From positions 62,001-126,000 of the forward strand of contig JAIQGL010000009.1 of the NCBI GenBank assembly GCA_020072585.1: a stretch of DNA of 64,000 nt, in the 5' to 3' direction. Positions 32,119 through 40,716 of the stretch are shown here, piece by piece. Every line of letters starts with the position of its first letter. Position 1 is the first letter of the stretch. This DNA is from Terriglobia bacterium. GTDB lineage: Bacteria; Acidobacteriota; Terriglobia; Terriglobales; Acidobacteriaceae. Made by a program: the position numbers and the translations under genes. Below the pieces are notes generated by a model that saw only the letters and a program-made list of their open reading frames with translations, was not told the origin of the DNA and did not search any database.

Positions 32119-34203
32119 ATGCGCCGTTTCACGCTCTCACTTGTCCCAGTCTTGATCATTTTACTCATCGGAGGGGCTTTTGTTCAGCTTTCCGCCCAGC
32201 CTGCGGCCAAAAAGCCCTTTACGTTTGAGGACATGATGGCACTCAAGCGGGTCAGCGGCCCGGTCATCTCCCCTGACGGGAACTGGGTATTGTTTGCCGC
32301 GGTGGATGTTGATCTGAAGGAAAACAAACGGGCGTCTCACCTCTGGGTGGTCCCCCTGGCCGGCGGTGAAGCCCGTCAACTTCCTTCCACTCCGTCCGGC
32401 GAGAGCGGCGGCCGGTGGTCGCCCGATGGCAAGAGCTATCTCTACATGACCTCTCTGGAAGGCGGCTCCCAAGTCTGGGTCAACGCATTTAACCCGGCTT
32501 CTGGAATGCCGAGCGGTGTCCCCCGAAAGGTCACCAGCATATCCACTGAGGCCGATGGCGCTATCTGGTCACCGGACGGCAAGAGCATTGTATTTATCTC
32601 TGAGGTGTATCCCGGCTGCGCGGATGATGCCTGCAACAAATCCAATGACGCGACGCGGACCAACTCCAAAGTAAAAGCCATGGTCTTTGATCATCTGCTC
32701 TTTCGCCATTGGAACCATTACAGCAGTTCCAAGCGGAGCCATCTGTTTATTGTTCCGGTGGAAGGCGGCGCAGCCAAAGACCTAACGCCGGGCGATCATG
32801 ACGTGCCGCCGTTCAGCCTGGGCGGACAGGACGCTTATGCCATCTCTCCGGATGGAAAAGAGCTGGCTTTTACCAGCAACTGGGACGAGGTGGGCGCGAC
32901 CAGCACGAATAACGATATCTTTGTAGTACCGCTCAGTGGCGGCGACCCGAAAAAACTCTCGACCAGCCCCGGCAGTGATTCCACGCCGCTCTATTCACCC
33001 GATGGCAAATGGCTGGCTTGGCGCATGCAAAAACGCGCCGGCTATGAAAGCGACCGATTTCGCCTTGTGGTGTATGACCGCAAGTCAGGCGAGATGAAGA
33101 ACCTGACAGAAGACTTTGATCAATGGGTGGAGACAATTGCATGGTCGCCTGATTCAAAGTCTGTCTATTTCACTTCGGAAAACAAAGGTGAAGCGCCAAT
33201 CTATCAGCTTGATATTCAGGCCGCTCCTGCCGGGCCAAGCCATATCCACGAAATTACCCGCGGCGTGGACGATGACCTGAGCGTGACACCGGATGGCAAA
33301 ACCCTGGTCTTTACGCGCCTATCAGCGCAGGCGCCGAACGAGGTTTACAAGCTGGACCTCGCCAGCAAGAAAGACGCGCAGCTCAGCCACATGAATGACG
33401 CCGTGCTGGGCGCCGTCGCCATGCAACCGGTGGAGTCTTTTTGGTTTGCCGGAGCGGGCGGAACCAAAGTCCAGGGGTTTCTGGTCAAACCGCCCAACTT
33501 CGACAAAGAGAAAAAGTATCCAGTAAAGTTTCTGATTCATGGCGGCCCGCAGGGGCAGTGGGGCGATGAGTGGTCTTACCGCTGGAATGCCGAGCTTTTC
33601 GCCGCGGATGGCTATGTGGTCATCATGGTAAATCTGCGCGGCAGCACCGGCTATGGCCAGGCATTTGTGGATGGCGTGAACAAAGACTGGGGCGGCAAGC
33701 CTTACATCGATCTGATGAACGGGCTTGATTACGCGGAGAAGACATTCCCGTTCATCGACAAGAGCCGCGAGTGCGCTCTGGGGGCCAGCTATGGCGGCTA
33801 CATGATCAACTGGGTGCTTGGCCACACCACGCGCTTCAAATGCCTGGTCTCACATGACGGAATGTTCAATACGGAAGCCGCCTATGGCACCACGGAAGAG
33901 TTGTGGTTTCCCGAGTGGGAGTTTGGGGACACCGTCTGGGCGAACCGCGAAGCTTATCGCAAATGGTCACCACATCTTTTTGCCACGCAGTTCAAAACAC
34001 CGACTCTGGTGGTCCACGGGCAGCTCGACTACCGGCTTGACGTCTCAGAGGGCTTTCAACTCTTTACCACGCTGCAACGGCTGAAGGTGCCATCCAAAAT
34101 GCTCTACTTCCCTGACGAAGGACACTGGGTGCTCAAGCCGCAAAACAGCCAGCTCTGGTACAAGACCGTGAATGGCTGGGTGGACTCGTACCTGAAGAGA
34201 TGA
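32119..34203 (+). CDS. S9-family prolyl oligopeptidase, secreted
   Basis: A 694-residue protein with a signal peptide (LVPVLIILLIGGAFVQL). A seven-bladed propeller (residues about 45-430, repeated SPDGK motifs) is followed by the hydrolase domain. The triad is Ser557 in GASYGGYM, Asp637 in GQLDYRLD and His669 in DEGHW. This arrangement matches acylaminoacyl or dipeptidyl peptidases of family S9C. It would act on short peptides in the periplasm. GAGGAGGCCGG before ATG 32119 gives a strong ribosome site. Confidence 0.92.
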   Translation: MRRFTLSLVPVLIILLIGGAFVQLSAQPAAKKPFTFEDMMALKRVSGPVISPDGNWVLFAAVDVDLKENKRASHLWVVPLAGGEARQLPSTPSGESGGRWSPDGKSYLYMTSLEGGSQVWVNAFNPASGMPSGVPRKVTSISTEADGAIWSPDGKSIVFISEVYPGCADDACNKSNDATRTNSKVKAMVFDHLLFRHWNHYSSSKRSHLFIVPVEGGAAKDLTPGDHDVPPFSLGGQDAYAISPDGKELAFTSNWDEVGATSTNNDIFVVPLSGGDPKKLSTSPGSDSTPLYSPDGKWLAWRMQKRAGYESDRFRLVVYDRKSGEMKNLTEDFDQWVETIAWSPDSKSVYFTSENKGEAPIYQLDIQAAPAGPSHIHEITRGVDDDLSVTPDGKTLVFTRLSAQAPNEVYKLDLASKKDAQLSHMNDAVLGAVAMQPVESFWFAGAGGTKVQGFLVKPPNFDKEKKYPVKFLIHGGPQGQWGDEWSYRWNAELFAADGYVVIMVNLRGSTGYGQAFVDGVNKDWGGKPYIDLMNGLDYAEKTFPFIDKSRECALGASYGGYMINWVLGHTTRFKCLVSHDGMFNTEAAYGTTEELWFPEWEFGDTVWANREAYRKWSPHLFATQFKTPTLVVHGQLDYRLDVSEGFQLFTTLQRLKVPSKMLYFPDEGHWVLKPQNSQLWYKTVNGWVDSYLKR

Positions 34204-34211
34204 GTACGCTT

Positions 34212-34391
34212 TTCTGAAATCCCGAACCCGCGACGGGTGAGGGATCCCTATGGCTATGCAGTACGTTTAAGGAATAAAAGCACGTCTACGAACGCACACG
34301 AGATCATTAAGTCGTGCTCGGGGTGCCGATTGGCGCTCATTCAGATTCACGTTGCTATAGGGCCCCCTCGCTTCGCTTCGGGGTTTCAGAA
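34212..34391. repeat. paired inverted element (TTCTGAAATC family), copy 3
   Basis: Left arm TTCTGAAATCCCGAACCCGC through GGGATCCCTAT; right arm ATAGGG, CCCCCTCGCTTCGCTTCGGG and GTTTCAGAA. Spacing between arms is about 105 bases, similar to copy 2. It lies in the gap between the S9 peptidase and the next gene. Confidence 0.68.
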
Positions 34392-34437
34392 AGCTGCACT
34401 CGGGATTTTCAGGAAGAACGAATGCTACAATCCAACC

Positions 34438-35130
34438 GTGTTGAGACATGCCCTGACAATCCTATTTTTGCTGGCGGCAGCCTGCATGGCCCAGCAGAAC
34501 CAGACGCCCGCCCCGCAACAGCCGGACGGCAAGCCGCAAGTGAAAGTGAACTACCTGAACGTCTGTACGCCAGGAACGGACGAACAGGCTGTGATCAATG
34601 GCGCGCTGACAGCGGTCCAGCCTAAACCAACGTTCAGCTCTGACTTTGAGATTTCCCGCGGCCGCACCACGCTGAAGGACGCACCCGACGCAAGGTACGT
34701 ACGCCTGCGCCGCGATTTTGCGCCAGAGTCTCCGTTGCTGACCGCGCAGTATTCCATGAGCACGGACTCCACCAATACCATTGAGATTCTGGTGCTGCGC
34801 CCGCGCGATCCGAAGGATTTTCTTGAGGTGGTGATGGAAAACCGCGTTACGGCGGGCGCGGCGGCGCCGCTTGCCGTTCTGCAAGTGGATACGCCGACCT
34901 CACGCGTAAGGATAGAGAGGCTCAACAAGAGCTCCGCCGTGCTGGCCCGCTGTCCGGAAGTTGACCAAAGCGCCTACGATCCAATGTTCCACCAGGCCTC
35001 CGATATCATGGCGCAATATCGTGCGGCCCTGGGGCTGCGCACCGCTTTCCGCTCTGACATTGCCTGGCTCAGCCCGGCGCCCAAAGCCGCCGGCGCGCCC
35101 AAGCGTAAAACGAAGGCCCCAAAGCACTGA
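34438..35130 (+). CDS. secreted protein of unknown function, 230 aa
   Basis: A hydrophobic signal (LTILFLLAAACMAQQ) begins right after GTG 34438 (or TTG 34441), which I prefer to the open extension through the repeat to 34237. The mature part starts Gln/Pro-rich, then has a compact domain with two cysteines (LNVCTPG and LARCPEV) and ends in a Lys/Ala-rich tail. No motif recognised. It is 16 bases upstream of the thioredoxin-reductase gene and may share its transcript. Confidence 0.65.
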   Translation: MLRHALTILFLLAAACMAQQNQTPAPQQPDGKPQVKVNYLNVCTPGTDEQAVINGALTAVQPKPTFSSDFEISRGRTTLKDAPDARYVRLRRDFAPESPLLTAQYSMSTDSTNTIEILVLRPRDPKDFLEVVMENRVTAGAAAPLAVLQVDTPTSRVRIERLNKSSAVLARCPEVDQSAYDPMFHQASDIMAQYRAALGLRTAFRSDIAWLSPAPKAAGAPKRKTKAPKH

Positions 35131-35146
35131 AACTAAATCGAAGGTC

Positions 35147-36103
35147 ATGAATCTAATGGATGCCATGGAAAATTCCATTCGCGATACTGTAATCCTGGGG
35201 ACCGGTTGCGCCGGCCTGACTGCGGCGATCTATGCGGCACGCGCCGGCCTGAAACCTCTGGTGATTGAAGGCCACCATCCGGGTGGCCAGCTCTCACTCA
35301 CCACGCTGGTGGAGAACTTTCCCGGATTTCCTGAAGGCATCCAGGGCCCGGAATTGATTGACAACATGCGCAAGCAGGCGGAGCGCTTCGGCGCCGAGTA
35401 CATGCGCGGGCATCTGGTCAAGGCCGACTTCAACGAGCGGCCGTTCAAGCTTGATTTTGGCGGAGACCAAACCGTTCTTGCGCGCACGCTGATTATTGCC
35501 AGCGGCGCTTCTGCCCGCTGGCTGGGACTGCCCAACGAACAGGCCCTGATCGGCCATGGTGTGTCGTCGTGCGCCACCTGCGATGGTTTTTTTTTTAAAG
35601 GGAAGCCCATTACCGTGATCGGCGGCGGCGACTCCGCGATGGAAGAAGCCTTGTTTCTCAGCCGCTTTGCCACCAAGGTCACCCTGATTCACCGCCGTGA
35701 CCATTTCCGCGCTTCCAAGATCATGCTGGACCGCGCGCGCAAACACGAGAAGATCGAGTTCCTTACTGATACAGCAGTGGATGACGTGTATGACGCCAGC
35801 CAAAAAGAAGTGACCGCATTAAAGCTCCGCAACGTGAAGACCGGCAAGGTCTGGGACTTCCCTACCAGCGCCATGTTCCTGGGCATTGGGCACGAACCAA
35901 ATGCCAAAATGTTCAACGGCCAGCTGGATATGGACCAGGATGGCTATCTCAAAACGCATGATTTCGTTATGACGCGCGTGCCCGGCGTCTTTGCCTGCGG
36001 CGACGTGCAGGACCGCCGCTATCGCCAGGCAATTACGGCGGCCGGATCAGGTTGTGCCGCGGCAATAGAAGTGGAGAAGTTTCTGGAAGAGCACGGAAGA
36101 TGA
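35147..36103 (+). CDS. trxB: thioredoxin-disulfide reductase
   Basis: 318 residues from ATG 35147, preceded by GAAGG. The FAD-binding loop is modified (LGTGCAGLTAAIYAARAG), the active disulfide is CATC (Cys142, Cys145), the NADPH loop is VIGGGDSAMEEALFLSR and the second FAD motif is GVFACGDVQDRRYRQAITAAGSG. It transfers electrons from NADPH to thioredoxin in the cytosol. A long AT palindrome follows the stop codon. All key residues are present. Confidence 0.93.
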   Translation: MNLMDAMENSIRDTVILGTGCAGLTAAIYAARAGLKPLVIEGHHPGGQLSLTTLVENFPGFPEGIQGPELIDNMRKQAERFGAEYMRGHLVKADFNERPFKLDFGGDQTVLARTLIIASGASARWLGLPNEQALIGHGVSSCATCDGFFFKGKPITVIGGGDSAMEEALFLSRFATKVTLIHRRDHFRASKIMLDRARKHEKIEFLTDTAVDDVYDASQKEVTALKLRNVKTGKVWDFPTSAMFLGIGHEPNAKMFNGQLDMDQDGYLKTHDFVMTRVPGVFACGDVQDRRYRQAITAAGSGCAAAIEVEKFLEEHGR

Positions 36104-36116
36104 AAAGATTTAAAAA

Positions 36117-36136
36117 TTGAAATTTATAAATTTCAA
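36117..36136. terminator. AT-rich perfect palindrome after trxB
   Basis: TTGAAATTTATAAATTTCAA is a 20-base perfect palindrome, extended by TTTAAAA and TTTTAAA arms. Similar AAATTTGAA-type palindromes follow yggU (about 26728-26755) and lie at 15872-15890. Termination is plausible but the stem is AT-only. Confidence 0.4.
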
Positions 36137-36216
36137 ATTTTAAATCTCATGTGCGCTTGTGTTACAAAATGTAGTCTTCCTTTTATGCCTTCACCTAGCT
36201 TAATCCAGGAGCGCCC

Positions 36217-37134
36217 TTGTTAAGGGCCGCATTCATTTCCCTGTCAGAAAGCAAGTCTCTGCGCTCGGCGGCGGAGAAAACGTGGATTGGGCAGCGGCTC
36301 TCACGCCGCTTTGTTGCCGGGACCACCATTGATGACGCGCTCGCGGCCACGCAGGCCATGAACAAGTTGGGGCTGAGCGTAAGCGTGGACAACCTGGGCG
36401 AAAACGTTACCAACGCCGATGAGGCCCGGCACAGCGCGCAACTCTATCATCAGATGCTGGACCAGATACAGGCCAAGAAACTCAACGCCAACGTAAGCCT
36501 TAAGCTCACGCACATGGGGCTGGACGTGGATGAGAGCATGGCGTATGAGATCGCTTCCGGCGTAGTGCAGCATGCGGCGAGGATCGATAACTTTGTGCGC
36601 ATTGACATGGAAGGCTCGCCCTACACGCAGCGGACGCTCGACTTCGTCCATCGCCTGCACCGCCAGCCGGAGAATGCGGGGCACGTGGGCGCGGTGATCC
36701 AGGCATATCTCTTTCGCAGCGAAAAGGACGTGGAGGCGCTTCTGGCGGAGGGCATCCGCATACGGCTGTGCAAGGGGGCGTATAAGGAGTCGCCGGAAAT
36801 TTCATTTGAGAAGAAAGCGGACTCGGACGCCAACTACGTGAAGCTGATGAAGCTGCTGCTCAAAAGCGGCGTCTACCACGGGATCGCCACCCACGATGAG
36901 AACATGATCCGCGCAACGATTGATTTCGCGCAAAAGGAAAAGATCGCAGCCTCGGCGTTTGAATTCCAGATGCTCCACGGAGTGCGGCGGGACTTGCAGT
37001 TGAAGCTGGTAAAAGAAGGCTGGCGTTGCCGCGTCTATATTCCGTTCGGAACGGAGTGGTATCCCTACCTGATGCGCCGTCTGGCGGAGCGTCCGGCAAA
37101 CGCGATTTTTATTTTGAAGAATCTGTTCCGGTAG
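36217..37134 (+). CDS. proline dehydrogenase
   Basis: A 305-residue monofunctional FAD enzyme oxidising proline to pyrroline-5-carboxylate. Motifs are KLTHMGLDVD, RIDMEGSPYTQ, RLCKGAYKE, FEFQMLHGVR and YIPFGTEWYPYLMRRLAERP, all typical of the PutA/ProDH barrel. Length fits stand-alone bacterial enzymes. Start is TTG 36217 with AGGAG before it. The second-step dehydrogenase is not in the window. It could help use proline released by the peptidases nearby. Confidence 0.92.
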   Translation: MLRAAFISLSESKSLRSAAEKTWIGQRLSRRFVAGTTIDDALAATQAMNKLGLSVSVDNLGENVTNADEARHSAQLYHQMLDQIQAKKLNANVSLKLTHMGLDVDESMAYEIASGVVQHAARIDNFVRIDMEGSPYTQRTLDFVHRLHRQPENAGHVGAVIQAYLFRSEKDVEALLAEGIRIRLCKGAYKESPEISFEKKADSDANYVKLMKLLLKSGVYHGIATHDENMIRATIDFAQKEKIAASAFEFQMLHGVRRDLQLKLVKEGWRCRVYIPFGTEWYPYLMRRLAERPANAIFILKNLFR

Positions 37135-37344
37135 GGAAAAACTGTCGCCACAGATTTGCGCAGAAGAGCGCAGATGGGATTAGCCGCGAATCAACGCGAA
37201 AAATGCGAATGAACTCTGCAAAGAAGGCGCAAGGTCCCTCGGGTCCTACTCACGCGCTGATGACAGCGCGCGTTCGCTGACGGACCACTCGGGATGACGA
37301 TGTGTTTTAACAAGCTGTTGTTTAGCAGATTGTCGCAACAACCC
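37135..37344. repeat. intergenic dispersed repeats
   Basis: Contains a GCCACAGATTTGCGCAGAAG-type unit, and a unit running GCAAGGTCCCTCGGGTCC, GCGCTGATGACAGCGCGCG and CTCGGGATGACGA. The second resembles the core of the MITE-like element at 40507. No gene. Confidence 0.6.
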
Positions 37345-38538
37345 CTATTTTTTTTTCAATTCTTCCAAGGAGTATTTTGTTCCGCGCCAGGTCACGGCGC
37401 CATCGCGCAGTGTGCGATAGGCCGAGCGCACCACGGCAATGTCAAAAACCAGAGCGCTTACCGGGCAGGTTAGAAACAGCAGCGGAGAGCTGGCCATGTA
37501 GCGGCCAGTAAAGACGTAAGCCAGGGCAATCATGGCCACGGCAAAGGCAAAACCTGCACGCGCCCAGCCCGGAGCAAGCAGAAGTCCCAGGAAGGGACAG
37601 ACGCAGAGAAAGAATGTGATGACGCAGACTGCCAGAACCAATGGAACGCTGAACTGGAGAAAGGCAAACAGATTCTTCTCCAGGTTGCCGACCACGCCAG
37701 CTGCGCCTACGGCCCAGCGAAGGCTGACAAGGTCAGGGCCAAAGACCACGTCCTGCCGCAGACCCGCTTTTTTGATCGATTCGCCCAGCTTGATGTCGTC
37801 CACCACTTCAAGCCGCAGCTTTTCATAGGTGCCAATCGCCTCGTAAGCAGAGCGCCGGATCAGGTTGAAAGCGCCCACGCCGATGTGGTCGCGCGCTTTG
37901 GGATCGCGTATCTTCCAGGGCCGCATGGCAAAGCTGGCCATGACCTGCGGAAAAGCAATCATCATGCGCTCACCCAGGCTTTTCATGTGTGCTGTGGGAA
38001 AGAGCACCAGGTGGTCGACGCCGGTTTTTATGGCGTAGTGCATGGCACGGTGCAAAGAATCAGGCCGAAAGACGCAGTCAGCGTCAGTAAATAAAAGCCA
38101 CTCACTGCTTCCCTGCTGCGCGGCGCCTCCCCGTGCGGCGTTTCCTTGTGCACCCAGCCACATGGCATGCAGTTTGCCCAGCCAGCCGGAAGGCAGTTCT
38201 TTCACATGCACCACACGAAGCCTGCCCTGGGCAGAAGGTTCCGCGGCAAGCCGGTCCATGATCTGGCCGGTCTGGTCCGTGGAGCGGTCGTTAACCGCAA
38301 CCACTTCGTATTGCGGATAGTCCAGTCCTACAAGGGAGCGCAGGGCAGGCTCGATCTCAGCTTCTTCATTGCGCGCGGGAACCACGATTGCGAGCGAGGG
38401 CATCGCTGCTCCCGCCGGGACGTCCCACTCCGCGCCAGTGAGGTCCGCGATCTCAGTGAAGTGCAGCGCCAATTGCAGAACAGGGGCCAGCCAGATTGCA
38501 GCCAGAAGCAATCCGGAAATCCAGTAGAACCAGATCAT
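37345..38538 (-). CDS. family-2 glycosyltransferase, HpnB-like
   Basis: A 397-residue membrane glycosyltransferase. An N-terminal helix (WISGLLLAAIWLAPVL) precedes the GT-A domain with VVPARNEEAEIEP, VAVNDRSTDQTG, PSGWLGKLHAMW and the metal motif FTDADCVF. Three or so helices close the C-terminus. The P-S-G-W-L-G-K-x-H-A-M motif is characteristic of hopanoid-associated HpnB-type enzymes. The substrate is not proven. It overlaps the upstream MFS gene by four bases (ATGA), so both are one operon. hpnJ is 17 kb away. Confidence 0.82.
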   Translation of the reverse strand: MIWFYWISGLLLAAIWLAPVLQLALHFTEIADLTGAEWDVPAGAAMPSLAIVVPARNEEAEIEPALRSLVGLDYPQYEVVAVNDRSTDQTGQIMDRLAAEPSAQGRLRVVHVKELPSGWLGKLHAMWLGAQGNAARGGAAQQGSSEWLLFTDADCVFRPDSLHRAMHYAIKTGVDHLVLFPTAHMKSLGERMMIAFPQVMASFAMRPWKIRDPKARDHIGVGAFNLIRRSAYEAIGTYEKLRLEVVDDIKLGESIKKAGLRQDVVFGPDLVSLRWAVGAAGVVGNLEKNLFAFLQFSVPLVLAVCVITFFLCVCPFLGLLLAPGWARAGFAFAVAMIALAYVFTGRYMASSPLLFLTCPVSALVFDIAVVRSAYRTLRDGAVTWRGTKYSLEELKKK

Positions 38539-39788
38539 GCGGGCGTCGCCTTGATGTCATCGGGTTGCAAGCGCTCCGGAGATTTAAAGCGTGGGGCAAA
38601 TCTGGCTCCAAAGAGCAGGATGACGCCGGAAATCCCGGCCGCAATAAAGGCCACCCAGAAAGCAATCTGCAAAGAGCCGGTTTTATCAGAGATTCTGCCG
38701 ATCAAAGTGGGCGAAAAAGCGTCGCCCAGCAGATGAATGATAAACACGTTGACGGCCAGCGCCGTGGAGCGGATGCTGGCGCTCACGGAGTTGACCAGCG
38801 CGGCGTTGGTGGGGCCCGTCCCGATCAGAATAAAGAAAACCGCGGCAAAGATGGCGAGGAACATCAGTTTGCCGCCAACGTAAATCGCGGCCACCATGAA
38901 AGGCACAGCAATCAGCATGGCAACGCCGGAAAACGAGTAATAGGCGCCGAAGTAGCGTTTAAGCAGACGGTCGCCGATCCAGCCACCCAGCAGCGTGGCC
39001 CCAATGCCGTTGATGATTACGATAACGCTGAAATCGATGTTCGCCGTTTTGACATCCAGTCCGCGCAGGCGCTGAAGGAACGTTGGAATCCAGACCTGCA
39101 TGCCGCCGATGGCGAAGGTATACATGGCCATGGCGAAAGTGGCGGTCAGAAAAGCGCCATTGCGGATGAGGCCGCCAAGCAGCTTCCATGCGTCTACCGG
39201 AGCATGCTCTTCATGCTGGCCACGCGGAGGCTCGGGGAGCATCCAGAGCAAAAAGGCGAGAAGAAAACCAGGGATTCCAGCAGCCATGAACGGCACGCGC
39301 CAGCTCCCGAAGTAATGCGCGAGGTAGCCGCCGACAAAATAGCCTGCGGCGCTGCCCACCGGCAAGCCCAGAAAAAAGATGGACAGCATGCGTCCGCGCT
39401 TGAACGGCGGGAATGAGTCGGCAATCAGCGTGGGAGCAATGGTGGCATAGCTGGCTTCACCAATCCCCACAAGCGCATGGCGGAAGAGCAACTGGTTATA
39501 GTCATGCACAAACCAGGTCAGGAAGGTGAAGCCGCTCCAGATGAGAATGCCGAAAACTACGATGTTTTTACGGGGAAAACGGTCCCCCATCCAGCCCACC
39601 AGCGGCGCGGCAAACATGTAGGTAAAAAAGAAAGCGCTGGTGAGCACGCCGATTTTTGCATCGCTCACCAGGAATTCTTTTTTTACGTCAGACTGCACCG
39701 CAAAGAGCACATTGCGGTCAATGTAATTGAGGATGTTCAGTCCGGTAAGAACCGCCAGCAAGAGGCGGGGATGGAGTTTTGGCGGCAT
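38535..39788 (-). CDS. MFS transporter, spinster-like
   Basis: 417 residues, 12 helices. LNILNYIDRNVLF, GDRFPRKNIV, GIGEASYATIAPTLIADSFP and GLPVGSAAGYFVGG match the spinster (Spns) branch of the major facilitators. It couples translationally to the HpnB-like glycosyltransferase, so it may export or flip the glycosylated product; this is an inference from context. Spns proteins in eukaryotes carry lysolipids or sphingoid lipids. Confidence 0.8.
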   Translation of the reverse strand: MPPKLHPRLLLAVLTGLNILNYIDRNVLFAVQSDVKKEFLVSDAKIGVLTSAFFFTYMFAAPLVGWMGDRFPRKNIVVFGILIWSGFTFLTWFVHDYNQLLFRHALVGIGEASYATIAPTLIADSFPPFKRGRMLSIFFLGLPVGSAAGYFVGGYLAHYFGSWRVPFMAAGIPGFLLAFLLWMLPEPPRGQHEEHAPVDAWKLLGGLIRNGAFLTATFAMAMYTFAIGGMQVWIPTFLQRLRGLDVKTANIDFSVIVIINGIGATLLGGWIGDRLLKRYFGAYYSFSGVAMLIAVPFMVAAIYVGGKLMFLAIFAAVFFILIGTGPTNAALVNSVSASIRSTALAVNVFIIHLLGDAFSPTLIGRISDKTGSLQIAFWVAFIAAGISGVILLFGARFAPRFKSPERLQPDDIKATPA

Positions 39789-39896
39789 GGATGGAGGGAT
39801 TATACCGATACTCCGACCCGGTCATGGGGTCGGTTTGGTTCATATGGCCGGGTGTGCATGCAAGGCTTCATCGCTATCGCGATGAACCTCTACCTA

Positions 39897-39945
39897 GAGG
39901 AACATCTGCCTAGAGGCCCACGATTCGCAAGCGAATCGCTAGACG
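39897..39945 (-). repeat. 50-bp dispersed palindromic repeat, copy 2
   Basis: The minus-strand sequence CGTCTAGCGATTCGCTTGCG continues through GGGCCTCTAGGC to GTTCCTC and aligns over its whole length with 19689-19738. It is flanked by a second palindrome (TCGCTATCGCGATGA near 39870). Confidence 0.75.
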
Positions 39946-39982
39946 CTGATACAGGTAGCGGGTTAGTTACTAACTTGAACTG

Positions 39983-40381
39983 CTACTTCTTTGGCCGGGG
40001 CCAGCGCGCTTCCACCGTGGTGCCGATCCCGCCACGGGGACGAAATACACCCTTCACCACCGCCCACTTTGGCTTGCACGCCCGCGCCACATCTTCCAGC
40101 ACCTGGTTGACAATGTTCTCCTGAAAGATGCCCAGGTTGCGATAGTGCAGCAGGTATTCCTTGAGTGACTTCAGCTCCAGGCAAAGTTTGCCGGGCATGT
40201 AGCGGATTTCCAGCGTGCCAAAGTCGGGCAGGCCGGTTTTTGGGCAGACAGACGTAAACTCCGGCACGTCAATGACGATTTCATAGGCGGGAAACTGGTT
40301 GGGCCAGGTATCGATTCCAGGGAAATCGTGGTCAAGCCCGGATTTTGCGTGGTCGTCTGTGTAGCCTGTACGATGTGACAT
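39983..40381 (-). CDS. queF: preQ0 reductase (7-cyano-7-deazaguanine reductase)
   Basis: 132 residues from ATG 40381, the usual size of the single-domain QueF. Signatures are FTSVCPKTGLPDFGTLEIRY (catalytic Cys), CLELKSLKEYLLHYRN and IFQENIVNQVLEDV. It reduces preQ0 to preQ1 with NADPH in queuosine tRNA modification. No other que gene is adjacent. The frame is open upstream to 40660, but that part runs through the MITE-like element and is not conserved-looking. Confidence 0.93.
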   Translation of the reverse strand: MSHRTGYTDDHAKSGLDHDFPGIDTWPNQFPAYEIVIDVPEFTSVCPKTGLPDFGTLEIRYMPGKLCLELKSLKEYLLHYRNLGIFQENIVNQVLEDVARACKPKWAVVKGVFRPRGGIGTTVEARWPRPKK

Positions 40382-40506
40382 CCGCTCTATTGTAACAATG
40401 GTTTTTTTGCGGGGCGTAACCGCAGGGACGGGACGATCATCTAAGATAGAATCACCGGCGGAACAAATTTGGAATTTACTTTTGGCCCGGAACGAAGGCT
40501 TGCCAT

Positions 40507-40636
40507 GGTAGTGGTACAGTTTGACCTTTTGGGTAAACGCAAGGTCCCTCACCCCTACTCGCGCGCTGATAAAAGCGCGCGCTCGCTGACGGGGGTTCGG
40601 GATGACGATTTTTTTGTTCCAAAATGTACCACTACC
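40507..40636. mobile_element. 130-bp MITE-like element with 12-bp inverted ends
   Basis: GGTAGTGGTACA (40507-40518) and TGTACCACTACC (40625-40636) are perfect inverted ends. The flanks GCTTGCCAT (40498-40506) and GCTTGCCGT (40637-40645) look like a 9-base target duplication with one change. The interior has the hairpin GCGCGCTGATAAAAGCGCGC. It encodes nothing and sits in the divergent promoter region between queF and the efflux adaptor. The full 40382-40716 gap holds no gene. Confidence 0.72.
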
Positions 40637-40716
40637 GCTTGCCGTGGATTTCTGTGCCAATACGGCGAGCTTGGATATACTTAAAAGTTTGATTGTCGTT
40701 TGATCTTCTTCCAGAG

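Noticed and set aside
38496-39416. 306-codon plus-strand open frame opposite the glycosyltransferase/MFS operon
   Set aside because: Antisense to two clearly conserved genes; no domain and biased composition.
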